NCBI GenBank assembly: GCA_030653985.1
Contig: JAURYJ010000088.1
Location: 1-64,000, forward strand
DNA: 64,000 nucleotides
Reading direction: 5' to 3'
Source: Methylobacter sp.
Lineage (GTDB): Bacteria; Pseudomonadota; Gammaproteobacteria; Methylococcales; Methylomonadaceae
The notes beneath the pieces were generated by a model. That model searched no databases and was not told the DNA's origin. It saw nothing but the letters and a program-made list of their open reading frames with translations. This document shows positions 35,942 through 43,795 of this stretch, one piece after another; position 1 is the stretch's first letter; each line of letters begins with the position of its first letter. Both the position numbers and the translations under genes were made by a program.

Positions 35942-36631
35942 ATGGCCGATATAAAATCCCCTTCCGTTTCAAATCCCGGCGTGTTAATTCCTGTCAATCC
36001 GGCCATTGAAAATTACATGACCGGTTTACTACGGCATACTGATCATCCGGTATTAACCGAGATGGAAGCACTGGCGCGAAAAAATAACTTTCCTATCATC
36101 GGCCGTTTGGTAGGCGTTTTTATTGAATCACAGGCCAAAATGATTGATGCTGAACGGGTATTTGAATTTGGCAGCGGTTATGGTTATTCAGCTTATTGGT
36201 TTGCCAAAGCAGTAGGATCTAAAGGCCAAGTGATTTGCACCGACGCTGATTTTCTCAATCAACAGAAAGCCGAGCACTATCTTAGTACAGCCGGTTTGTG
36301 GGATCGAATCGATTTTCAGGCAGGCATGGCGCAAGATATTTTTTGCAAAACCGAAGGGGCATTTGACATCTGCTATAACGATGTCGACAAAGGCGATTAT
36401 CCGGCGATATGGCGCATGGCTAAAGACAGGATTCGACCCGGAGGGCTATATATTGCCGATAATGTGCTTTGGCGCGGTCGGGTCGCAGTAGAAAACCCTA
36501 GCGATATTTTCCCCGGCTGGACTGAGGCCATTATTGAACACAATGAATTAATTTTTAATGATCCCGAGTTTGACAGTTTTATCAACCCAACCCGTGATGG
36601 CGTTATCGTCGCGAGAAAAAAGACCGCTTGA
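35942..36631 (+). CDS. O-methyltransferase (SAM-dependent, family 3-like)
   Basis: The 229-residue Rossmann methyltransferase has a SAM-binding motif I VFEFGSGYGYSAYWFA, an acidic DAD motif, a YNDVDKGDYP metal/active-site motif and ADNVLWRGRV, all typical of the caffeoyl-CoA/catechol-type O-methyltransferase family. The substrate is unknown. Its stop codon overlaps a TTGAC at which the IS605-type remnant begins. Confidence 0.9.
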   Translation: MADIKSPSVSNPGVLIPVNPAIENYMTGLLRHTDHPVLTEMEALARKNNFPIIGRLVGVFIESQAKMIDAERVFEFGSGYGYSAYWFAKAVGSKGQVICTDADFLNQQKAEHYLSTAGLWDRIDFQAGMAQDIFCKTEGAFDICYNDVDKGDYPAIWRMAKDRIRPGGLYIADNVLWRGRVAVENPSDIFPGWTEAIIEHNELIFNDPEFDSFINPTRDGVIVARKKTA

Positions 36632-36859
36632 CAAAAAAAGGTACTCCTTCTTTATCACTAAGTAGCGAAAAACCCCGCCGTTCATGGCGTGGATGTAAGC
36701 GGCTCAGTTTTCGTATGTCTCATAGTATTAAATCTTTCCATAGTGTTAAAATGAACCTCTTGCTACCAGAGGACGCTACCGGCTCGCTCCATGACGGCAA
36801 CTTAAGTTTTAAAAAGACTTCAAATTCACTTTCAGCGATAACTAAGCAATAAGTGTGAG

Positions 36860-37030
36860 GTCTTGAATAACCGCTTAAAAAGTACAAAACAACCGTCGGG
36901 CTGATGGGGATAGTCTGTGAAGTGAACGGTGCAATAATGCCGTCAGCAGCAGAAACCAGTGAGCAGTAGCGATACCTACTCACTCTTAGGAAACTAGGAA
37001 TCCCCTGGCTTTAGCTGGGGAGGATGTCAA
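36860..37030 (+). ncRNA. Possible omega-RNA (reRNA) scaffold at the right end of the IS605-type remnant
   Basis: TnpB guide RNAs derive from the 3' end of the element and run into flanking DNA. This right end retains the terminal hairpin and GGATGTCAA boundary, after which host sequence GAATAGCATTATGC would be the guide. The 5' limit is approximate. Whether it is transcribed is unknown. Confidence 0.35.
36895..36969 (+). pseudogene. Fragment of a tnpB 3' end
   Basis: Twenty-four codons ending in TAG read VGLMGIVCEVNGAIMPSAAE then TSEQ. In-frame stops lie shortly upstream. Position at the right end of the element fits the tail of a deleted tnpB. Confidence 0.45.
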
Positions 37031-37078
37031 GAATAGCATTATGCTACCGTCTTAATCAATAATTCACGAGGATTTACT

Positions 37079-37315
37079 ATGCCCTATACCCAAGATATTG
37101 TAGATGAACTGAACATTCTGGTTCGCTATGACCTGACGACTACTCTGGAAGGCATCAAGGTTCATAAAACGGCTACACCTGAAACAATTGCTGCTACCCA
37201 TAGGCTATTCGAAAAAGGCTTGGTATCGCAGGAAGATGGAGGATATCTAACGAATCTCGGCCTTGAAACTGCAGTAAAGGCTCAAGCAGTTCTGGATATA
37301 CTAAGGCCGCTTTAA
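37079..37315 (+). CDS. Small TIGR02647-type protein, possible DNA-binding
   Basis: The 78-residue protein is all-alpha by appearance (YTQDIVDELNILVRYDLTTT, AATHRLFEKGLVSQEDGGYLT, GLETAVKAQAVLDILRPL), with a winged-helix-like KGLVSQEDGGYLTNLG segment. It matches a small conserved gammaproteobacterial family described as DNA-binding. GAGG precedes the ATG. The function is not established. Confidence 0.82.
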   Translation: MPYTQDIVDELNILVRYDLTTTLEGIKVHKTATPETIAATHRLFEKGLVSQEDGGYLTNLGLETAVKAQAVLDILRPL

Positions 37316-37357
37316 CATCAGTTGAAACAAAAACAGTGTTACGGTTGCATCATCAAC

Positions 37358-37415
37358 CTGTCTGGAACAGATTTGCATTTACCTGAAGGGCGTCAGGCAG
37401 GAAAGCCTGACGTGA
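37358..37415. repeat. CTGTCTGGAACAG-type repeat, intergenic copy
   Basis: CTGTCTGGAACAGATTTGCA continues through GTCAGGCAGGAAAGCCTGACG, a hairpin. The same 49 bases, with a handful of C/T and A/G changes, lie inside comF at 55452-55500. Confidence 0.85.
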
Positions 37416-37429
37416 CACCGTAAGTCAAT

Positions 37430-37465
37430 AAAAAAGGCTTAACGATCAAATCGCTAAGCCTTTTT
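37430..37465. terminator. Bidirectional terminator between the TIGR02647 gene and rpoH
   Basis: AAAAAGGCTTA and TAAGCCTTTTT arms pair around CGATCAAATCGC. There are A-runs on one side and T-runs on the other, so it serves both convergent genes. Confidence 0.88.
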
Positions 37466-37495
37466 GCCCGTCAATAGCGCTCAGAAGTCGATGAA

Positions 37496-38353
37496 TCAAG
37501 CGGCTAGTTCAACTGCGGCTCTTACTTTTTTCATCGCATTTTGTTCTAACTGCCTGATTCTTTCCGCTGAAACATTGTAACGATCGGCAAGTTCATGCAA
37601 CGTCGCTTTTTTGTCCGTCAACCAACGGCTCGACAGAATATCCAGACTGCGTTCGTCCAACTGGGACAATGCTCCCGACAATAAATCCTGCTCATGGCCT
37701 TCCCAATCTGAATTTTCTAGCAGTATCGCAGGATCAGTGCCATGCTGATGAAGATAGCTGGCTGGGGCCACATAGCTTTCTTCGGCTGATTCATCAACAG
37801 GCATGTCAAATGACATATCCCTGCTGCCTAGACGTTTTTCCATTTCGTAAACAATGCTTACATCGACATCAAGATCTTTGGCGATCGCCACCGCTTCGTC
37901 ATTGGATAACCAGCCTATATCCTGCTTGGATTTACGCAAGTTAAAAAACAGTTTACGCTGCGCTTTGGTGGTGGCAACTTTTACAATACCCCAATTCTTG
38001 ATCACATATTCATGAATCTCGGCTTTAATCCAGTGTACGGCGAATGAAACCAAACGCACACCAACATCAGGATCAAAGCGTTTAACCGCCTTCATCAAGC
38101 CGATATTGCCTTCTTGAATAATATCCGGCATAGACAAGCCATATCCACTGTAGCCTCGGGCAACGTGAATTACAAAGCGCAAATTGGTCATAACCAATTG
38201 GCGTGCGGCTTCCAAATCACCGTCATCTCTAAATTTTAAGGCTAATTCGCGTTCTTGTTCTACTGTCAATTTAGGCATTTGCCTGACGACATTTAGGTAG
38301 GCATCAAACGTTCCTACCGATAAATTAACAGGTAATGCTAATGCGTTACTCAT
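37496..38353 (-). CDS. rpoH: RNA polymerase sigma-32 factor RpoH
   Basis: The 285-residue sigma factor directs heat-shock transcription. Region 2 shows LRFVIHVARGYSGYGLSMPDIIQEGNIGLMKAVKRFDP, given here as a continuous region around residues 60-97. The RpoH box (QRKLFFNLR) follows, and region 4 has the HTH TLHELADRYNVSAERIRQLE. The ATG at 38353 has GGAG upstream and gives the standard N terminus. A CIRCE operator lies in the leader, 33 bases before the start codon. The gene follows ftsX. Confidence 0.97.
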   Translation of the reverse strand: MSNALALPVNLSVGTFDAYLNVVRQMPKLTVEQERELALKFRDDGDLEAARQLVMTNLRFVIHVARGYSGYGLSMPDIIQEGNIGLMKAVKRFDPDVGVRLVSFAVHWIKAEIHEYVIKNWGIVKVATTKAQRKLFFNLRKSKQDIGWLSNDEAVAIAKDLDVDVSIVYEMEKRLGSRDMSFDMPVDESAEESYVAPASYLHQHGTDPAILLENSDWEGHEQDLLSGALSQLDERSLDILSSRWLTDKKATLHELADRYNVSAERIRQLEQNAMKKVRAAVELAA

Positions 38354-38385
38354 TGAGATCTCCAGATAAAAAACTTTTTCAAATT

Positions 38386-38412
38386 TTAGCACTCTTAATC
38401 ATTGAGTGCTAA
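38386..38412. promoter_or_regulatory. CIRCE element (HrcA operator) upstream of rpoH
   Basis: TTAGCACTC, nine bases, then GAGTGCTAA is a perfect match to the CIRCE inverted repeat bound by the HrcA repressor. It lies between ftsX and rpoH, in the position of an rpoH leader. Confidence 0.93.
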
Positions 38413-38419
38413 TAATTTC

Positions 38420-39412
38420 CTACTCGGGTTTTAATTGTCGAAGTTGAAAATGAAGCACTATCCATGAACCCACCACTCCCAGCACCGATGAAATCAGTAG
38501 CAATACCAATGTTTCGGTAAAGCCCAAAAACACTATATGAAAGCCATCGTCATAAAGCCTGGAAAGCGTTTCGACAGGCTGCTTTAAAATCAGCATGATC
38601 GTTGTAACAATAAACCATGCCGTCACACCGGAAAAAAAGCCGATCCAAAAACCACTATACAGAAATGGCCTATGAATGAAACCATTGGTCGCCCCCACTA
38701 ACTTAGCGATCACGACCTCATCACGACGTTTATATAACTCCAGACGTATGGTGTTAGCGGTAATAAACAGCACTCCAGTCCCCAGCAACAAGCTTAATAA
38801 GATAACGCCGCGCCGTGCCACTTCCATTATGGATTGCACGCGTTTTACCCATTGCATATCCATCTGGGCAAAATCAACTTCTGCGGCCCGCTCAAAATCA
38901 TCAAGCAAAATCGCAAGCGCCTGTTCATTTTCCAGTGAGTTTCTGGGCAACACCTGAATGACTACCGGCAGCGGATTTTTTTCCAAGGCTTTTACTGCGT
39001 CGCCAAATCCGCTGTATAACTGAAATTCGGCTAACGCCTGCTCCTTGGTAATTAATTTTACTGCCTGAATGTCTGGATTTTTCCTGATACTATCGGCAAA
39101 TTTATTGGCTCGAACTTCTGAAATCTCATCTTTAATAAATAATGAGATTTGATTGCTGGCTTCCAAATTGCCGGCCAACTGCTGGAGGTTGGCCACCAGG
39201 ATATAAAATCCACTGGCCAGTGAGATGGCGATCGCTAAGACAACGATGGTCATTGCTGAAGAGAACCGTGACGCGACTAAGCGCCCAAGACTTGAAAACA
39301 ACGCATGCGCATGAAGGTTCCGATAAGCATACAATTTATCGACAAAATTACCACCGGAAATTTTAGTCTGCCAACGTTCTTGTTTAACTGGCTTTTTAGT
39401 CACGTGTTTCAT
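38420..39412 (-). CDS. ftsX: Cell division protein FtsX
   Basis: The 330-residue inner-membrane partner of FtsE activates peptidoglycan hydrolases at the septum. It has a cytoplasmic N-terminal tail, a first membrane helix (TIVVLAIAISLASGFYILVA), a large periplasmic domain (about 85-190) and three C-terminal helices, including the conserved motif VVIAKLVGATNGFIHRPFLYSG region. It starts 3 bases after ftsE. Confidence 0.95.
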   Translation of the reverse strand: MKHVTKKPVKQERWQTKISGGNFVDKLYAYRNLHAHALFSSLGRLVASRFSSAMTIVVLAIAISLASGFYILVANLQQLAGNLEASNQISLFIKDEISEVRANKFADSIRKNPDIQAVKLITKEQALAEFQLYSGFGDAVKALEKNPLPVVIQVLPRNSLENEQALAILLDDFERAAEVDFAQMDMQWVKRVQSIMEVARRGVILLSLLLGTGVLFITANTIRLELYKRRDEVVIAKLVGATNGFIHRPFLYSGFWIGFFSGVTAWFIVTTIMLILKQPVETLSRLYDDGFHIVFLGFTETLVLLLISSVLGVVGSWIVLHFQLRQLKPE

Positions 39413-39415
39413 AGT

Positions 39416-40072
39416 TTAACTTTCGACCAGTTGTCCATGATCCAGTTTTAACACACGATAATTCATTTGGGCGATCAATGAAATATCATGCGAGGCAATC
39501 AGCACCGTACTTCCAACCTGTTGAAACTGCTCAAATAAATGCATGATTTCAGCAGACAGATCCGGATCAAGATTCCCGGTTGGCTCATCGGCCAAAATCA
39601 TCGGCGGCTTGTTAACCACCGCCCGGGCAATCCCGACCCGCTGCTGCTCTCCACCGGATAAGACCGCAGGATATTTTTTCTCTTTGCCTAATAAGCCGAC
39701 TTTATCCAATGCTGCTCGCACCCGCCGGGAAACTTCGTGGTGCCCGTAACCCGCTATGATTAATGGCAAGGCCACATTGTCAAAAACGGTTCTGTCCTGT
39801 AACAACTTGTAATCCTGAAAGATCAAGCCCACTTTCCTGCGTATGAAAGGAATGTGTCTATCCTTAGCTTGGTTGAGATTTTGACCATCCAATAAAACCT
39901 GACCCCGACTGCTGCGCTCAATCAGCGCAATCAATTTCAATAATGTACTTTTTCCGGCCCCTGAATGCCCTGTCAGAAAAGCCATTTCACCACGTTCCAG
40001 ATGAAAACTGACATTACGCAAGACATCACCTGCTCCGGGGTACCTCATACTGACATTATCGAACTGTAACAT
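39416..40072 (-). CDS. ftsE: Cell division ATP-binding protein FtsE
   Basis: The 218-residue ABC ATPase has Walker A TGHSGAGKSTLLKL, the Q-loop VGLIFQDYKLL, signature LSGGEQQRVGIARA and Walker B MILADEPTGNLDP. It works with FtsX at the division site. It follows the ctaA-ftsY fusion by 6 bases. Confidence 0.97.
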   Translation of the reverse strand: MLQFDNVSMRYPGAGDVLRNVSFHLERGEMAFLTGHSGAGKSTLLKLIALIERSSRGQVLLDGQNLNQAKDRHIPFIRRKVGLIFQDYKLLQDRTVFDNVALPLIIAGYGHHEVSRRVRAALDKVGLLGKEKKYPAVLSGGEQQRVGIARAVVNKPPMILADEPTGNLDPDLSAEIMHLFEQFQQVGSTVLIASHDISLIAQMNYRVLKLDHGQLVES

Positions 40073-40078
40073 AGGTTT

Positions 40079-42061
40079 TTAGTCTTTAACAAACAACGCA
40101 TTGACAAAAGCATCTGCATCAAAATCCTGCAGATCATCAATACCTTCGCCTATTCCTATAAAACGGATAGGAATATTGAACTGTTTGGCTAATGCGAAAA
40201 TAATACCGCCTTTTGCGGTGCCATCAAGCTTAGTCAGAACCAGGCCAGTCAAGGCAACCGTTTCATTAAACAGCTTGGTTTGCGATAAGGCATTTTGCCC
40301 GGTACCGGCGTCCAATACCAGCAGCACTTCATGAGGTGCGGTTTCATCCAGCTTACCGATAATACGTTTAATTTTTTTCAATTCATCCATCAGATTGGAT
40401 TTGGTATGCAAGCGTCCGGCGGTATCGGCAATCAACACATCAATGCCTTTTGCCTGTGCGGATTGTACGCCATCATAAATGACCGATGCCGAATCAGCCC
40501 CGGTATGCTGTGCCACCACATGAATGTTATTACGCTCACCCCAGGTTTGCAATTGCTCAACAGCCGCCGCTCTAAAGGTATCTCCGGCGGCTAACATCAC
40601 ACTATGGCCTTGCGCCTGTAGACGCTTAGCCAATTTACCGATGGTTGTGGTTTTCCCCGCGCCATTGACGCCGACGACCAGAATAACGAAAGGTTTGTCC
40701 TGTTTGGGAATATGCAGATTTTGGCTGCACGGTTGCAGCATGCTCAGCAGCTCCTGCTTTAAGGCCGCGGATAAAGCCGCGCCGTCATTAAGCTGATGCC
40801 GTTCAACACGTTCAGTCAAGCGTTTGATGATTTCAGTGGTCGCATCCACGCCTATATCGGCCATTAACAAACTGGCTTCAATATCTTCCAGCAAATCCTC
40901 ATCAATTTCTTGTCGACCTAAAGGAATATGAGCCAATACCCCGCTAAGTCCGGAACGGGTTCGCGTTAGCTGTGATTTCAGCCGTAAGTATAGTGATTCG
41001 GGTTCCGGCTCAAAATAAGCTTCTTCTGCGACCGGAACAACTTGCGGCTCAACTTCTACGGCAGGCTTTAGCGCTTCAACATAAGCCTGTCGACTATAAA
41101 AACTGATAGCGATCAATGGCAACATCAACAATGCGGTAAACGCATTATGAGCCAACCCCGCCCATAAAGGCGCACCGAGTTTAATGCCGACAATGCCTGA
41201 ACCGATCTGTAACAACAGTAACACACTCAGCCATAAACCCGCTCTTCTGATCGGTGTTGAATGATGAGCAGATGTTGCGGTCAACATCACCAGAGTGAGC
41301 ACCATAAAACTAACCAGCGCACCGACTCGATGCAACCAATTTGCGGCAACCTGCGCATCGAATGCGATGACGCCGGTATAACCTGTGCTTAAGCCGCTAA
41401 ATAAATTCAGCGCCGTTTGATAATCGGCTTTAGGCCACCAGGAACCATTGCACGCTGGGAAACCCGAACAGGCTAAAGTGGCATAATTAGTACTAACCCA
41501 GCCGCCCAAAACAATCTCTACAAATAACACTCCCATTGCAAATCGGGTAAATGCAAGCAAACCCTTGCTACGCACAGTTAATAGTGAAATCTTTGGATTA
41601 ACCCGTAAATACAGCCAGAACAATAGCCAAAAAGTCATCATGCCGAGCAATAAATGACCGGTGACAACAATTGGCATAGCGTACAATTTTACGGCCCACA
41701 TGCCTAATGCCGCCTGTAATCCGACTAAAATTATCAGCCCTAATGTCGCTGAGATAACCGCCCCGCGAGCTTGTGGTACGCGCCACGAAAGCATCGCCAG
41801 CAACAACACAGCCATGCCTAAGATAGCGGCCAGATAACGATGACCCATTTCCTTCCAGGCTTTTTCTATATCAGGAGTCTGTTCAGGAAAATCCTTGACG
41901 GCCTGCGCTATAAAATCGGCATGATCACTGACAATGGCTTGCCCATAACATCCCGGCCAATCTGGACAACCTAACCCTGCCCCGGATAAGCGAACGTATG
42001 AACCCGCTACGATAACTATTAAAGCTAAAACAATGCTAAAGAGCGTTATTTTTCTAAACAT
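40079..42061 (-). CDS. Heme A synthase (CtaA) fused to signal recognition particle receptor FtsY
   Basis: One continuous frame of about 660 residues encodes two complete proteins. Residues 1-330 are a CtaA/COX15 heme A synthase with eight membrane helices, heme-ligand histidines at 78, 140, 248 and 309 (GHRYLAA, TGHLLLG, WLHRVGA, LAHNAFT; numbering from the GTG) and the paired cysteines. A Glu/Pro-rich linker (about 335-360) leads to an FtsY NG GTPase (365-664) with P-loop GVNGAGKTTT, DTAGR and TKLDGTAKGG. The usual acidic FtsY A domain is largely replaced. I chose the ATG at 42061; a GTG at 42073 overlapping the previous stop is also possible. Neighbours fit both halves: cox genes upstream, ftsE-ftsX-rpoH downstream. 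ctaB is absent. Confidence 0.93.
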   Translation of the reverse strand: MFRKITLFSIVLALIVIVAGSYVRLSGAGLGCPDWPGCYGQAIVSDHADFIAQAVKDFPEQTPDIEKAWKEMGHRYLAAILGMAVLLLAMLSWRVPQARGAVISATLGLIILVGLQAALGMWAVKLYAMPIVVTGHLLLGMMTFWLLFWLYLRVNPKISLLTVRSKGLLAFTRFAMGVLFVEIVLGGWVSTNYATLACSGFPACNGSWWPKADYQTALNLFSGLSTGYTGVIAFDAQVAANWLHRVGALVSFMVLTLVMLTATSAHHSTPIRRAGLWLSVLLLLQIGSGIVGIKLGAPLWAGLAHNAFTALLMLPLIAISFYSRQAYVEALKPAVEVEPQVVPVAEEAYFEPEPESLYLRLKSQLTRTRSGLSGVLAHIPLGRQEIDEDLLEDIEASLLMADIGVDATTEIIKRLTERVERHQLNDGAALSAALKQELLSMLQPCSQNLHIPKQDKPFVILVVGVNGAGKTTTIGKLAKRLQAQGHSVMLAAGDTFRAAAVEQLQTWGERNNIHVVAQHTGADSASVIYDGVQSAQAKGIDVLIADTAGRLHTKSNLMDELKKIKRIIGKLDETAPHEVLLVLDAGTGQNALSQTKLFNETVALTGLVLTKLDGTAKGGIIFALAKQFNIPIRFIGIGEGIDDLQDFDADAFVNALFVKD

Positions 42062-42072
42062 TTTATTTTCCA

Positions 42073-42669
42073 CTATCCAATTTGTGAAATTCGCAAAAGA
42101 TGCATAAGATCACTTTTTACGCTGTAAGGATCAAAATCCGGCTCATACTGCATCATCAAATTACCCAACGGGTCCATTAACAGCAGCATCCCATCAGGAA
42201 TATTACCTTGCCTGATTGCCGTAATTTTTTGGGTAACTGCATTATTAGCTTTGACTCGTAATAAGGTCGGGTCATTTTCCCACCATTTGCTCGCAACTTC
42301 CGGCGCAACCTCTTTGAGGACGATGACCATTCGACGCGTACGAGTCAGCTCCTTATTTAACATCAGCCGTAACTGTTTGGTTTTATGAATAGATTCAAGA
42401 CAGACCTCATTACAATCGCCGTTAGGAATGACATTGACCAGCAACCAGTGCCCGTTAAGCTCTGCCATATTGTCGATTGAAAACTGATCAAAACCGGTTA
42501 AATCGCCGCGTTCGGTTGTTTGTGGCGGCGTGATTAACTGCCCATGATTGGTTTGCCCATTTAATAGTTGCGGATGTTCTTTTAATCCCCACGCGATCAA
42601 GAATGGAATGACCGTCATCCCAAATAGAACTATTATTAATAGATGATTTTTAGTCTTCTGATTTTGCAT
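42073..42669 (-). CDS. Membrane-anchored SCO-like thioredoxin-fold protein of the cox cluster
   Basis: The 198-residue protein has an N-terminal membrane helix (LLIIVLFGMTVIPFLIAWGL) and a soluble domain with CNEVC, a CxxxC pattern like that of SCO copper chaperones, and a late YEPDFDP strand. It lies between surf1 and the ctaA-ftsY gene, where many cox clusters keep an uncharacterised assembly protein. A role in CuA or thiol handling is inferred. It overlaps the SURF1 gene by 20 bases. Confidence 0.72.
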   Translation of the reverse strand: MQNQKTKNHLLIIVLFGMTVIPFLIAWGLKEHPQLLNGQTNHGQLITPPQTTERGDLTGFDQFSIDNMAELNGHWLLVNVIPNGDCNEVCLESIHKTKQLRLMLNKELTRTRRMVIVLKEVAPEVASKWWENDPTLLRVKANNAVTQKITAIRQGNIPDGMLLLMDPLGNLMMQYEPDFDPYSVKSDLMHLLRISQIG

Positions 42670-43372
42670 CGTTGTTTTTAAAACCGTACCAAATAAATAA
42701 TATCGTTAGTGTTAATGCCAATGCAAACCACTGAATTGCATAGGCCGTATGTTGTTCCGGCAACATAATGGTTGTTGCATGCCATTCCCGTTTAAACCCA
42801 TCGGGTAATTCTTTAGCAAGCTCAACCTGGAATTGAAATAATGAATAGCCTAATTTTTTAGCCAACACCTGACTATCGACCACCTGCACTACCGATGGCC
42901 AACTTGAGGTTGGAATTTCCGCTCCGGCTAATTTTATACCCACACTGGGGAAGTCATTAATCCGTCCAGTAATCGTTGCTTGCACCTGGTTAATCGGCAA
43001 GTCAGGAAGAATAGATCGATCCGAATTTAAAGGAATCCAACCCCTGTTCACCAAAACAGCCTTGGTCTCACCGGTCAATATCAATGGTGTCAATACAAAA
43101 TAGCCCGCCTTACCACCACTGATTTGATTATCTATCAAAAATTGGTGCGTCATATCGTATCGCCCTGTAACCTCGACCTGCTTGTATCTCGGTGTCTCTG
43201 TACTGTTTTCCATAACCTGAGATAAATGCAGCATTTCGGTTACCACCGCTTGTTCTTGCAAGTTAAGCAACGCCTGTTTCTGTTCTGAACGGTCTAATTG
43301 CCACAGTCCCAGCGCGAGCAACATCGGCAATAGGCACAAATAAACCATCGTTGGAATAATTTTAAACTTCAT
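42650..43372 (-). CDS. SURF1-family cytochrome oxidase assembly protein
   Basis: The 240-residue inner-membrane protein has one helix near each end (TMVYLCLLPMLLALGLWQLDR and AIQWFALALTLTILFIWYG). SURF1 motifs are present: LGLWQLDRSEQK, GRYDMTHQFLIDNQ, GYFVLTPLIL, VLVNRGWIP. It assists assembly and heme delivery of aa3-type oxidases. On the minus strand it precedes the SCO-like gene. Confidence 0.93.
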   Translation of the reverse strand: MKFKIIPTMVYLCLLPMLLALGLWQLDRSEQKQALLNLQEQAVVTEMLHLSQVMENSTETPRYKQVEVTGRYDMTHQFLIDNQISGGKAGYFVLTPLILTGETKAVLVNRGWIPLNSDRSILPDLPINQVQATITGRINDFPSVGIKLAGAEIPTSSWPSVVQVVDSQVLAKKLGYSLFQFQVELAKELPDGFKREWHATTIMLPEQHTAYAIQWFALALTLTILFIWYGFKNNDAKSED

Positions 43373-43473
43373 TGAATCGTGTCCGAGGGATCATGCATTT
43401 TTCTTTACCTATTGGCACAGGCACCTAAATAACCGAGAATACAAAAACCTTAATTACCCATTTAACTGCACTC

Positions 43474-43722
43474 ATGATTATAAAAAGTATCGTTATTATC
43501 GCCTTTATCCTGATCATTATCAGCTTAGGCTCAGCACTATTTCATCTGGTTAAACACAGAACTCCGGAACAATCCGAAAAAACAGTTAAAGCACTGACTT
43601 TTCGCATTACCCTTTCAATTATCTTATTCATTTTTATTTTTATAGCCTTGGCAACCGGCATGATCACACCTCACGGACTGGGTGCTCGAATGCAGCAAAC
43701 ACCGAATACCGCTATTCAATAA
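43474..43722 (+). CDS. DUF2909 two-helix membrane protein
   Basis: The 82-residue protein has two membrane helices (IIKSIVIIAFILIIISLGSA and ISLILFIFIFIALATGMI-like) joined by HRTPEQSEKTVKALTFR. This is the DUF2909 family, commonly found in proteobacterial cox clusters. It is on the strand opposite to the cox genes. The function is unknown. Confidence 0.85.
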   Translation: MIIKSIVIIAFILIIISLGSALFHLVKHRTPEQSEKTVKALTFRITLSIILFIFIFIALATGMITPHGLGARMQQTPNTAIQ

Positions 43723-43742
43723 AAACGGCCCACCATCCCGAC

Positions 43743-43776
43743 AAAAAAAAAGCGCTGTCTGTGAGACAGCGCTTTT
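43743..43776. terminator. Bidirectional terminator between DUF2909 gene and coxC
   Basis: AGCGCTGTCT and AGACAGCGCT pair around GTG, with a long A-run on the left (T-run for coxC on the minus strand) and TTTT on the right. Confidence 0.88.
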
Positions 43777-43795
43777 ATGGGTATGGCTGTTTAGC

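Larger units (their letters stand above)
36633..37030 (+). mobile_element. Remnant of an IS200/IS605-type (TnpB-associated) element without an intact transposase
   Basis: The left end follows TTGAC (36628-36632), a typical insertion target, and contains a hairpin CGCCGTTCATGGCG (36676-36689). The right end has CCCCTGGCTTTAGCTGGGG (37002-37020) followed by AGGATGTCAA, the hallmark end of this family. Between them (398 bp) neither tnpA nor tnpB survives. A short frame at 36895-36969 reads VGLMGIVCEVNGAIMPSAAE and resembles a TnpB C-terminal tail. Confidence 0.7.

Noticed and set aside
36628..36852. A 74-codon open frame after the methyltransferase gene
   Set aside because: It starts in the left end of the IS605-type remnant, has no ribosome binding site and its product is low-complexity Ser/Lys-rich.
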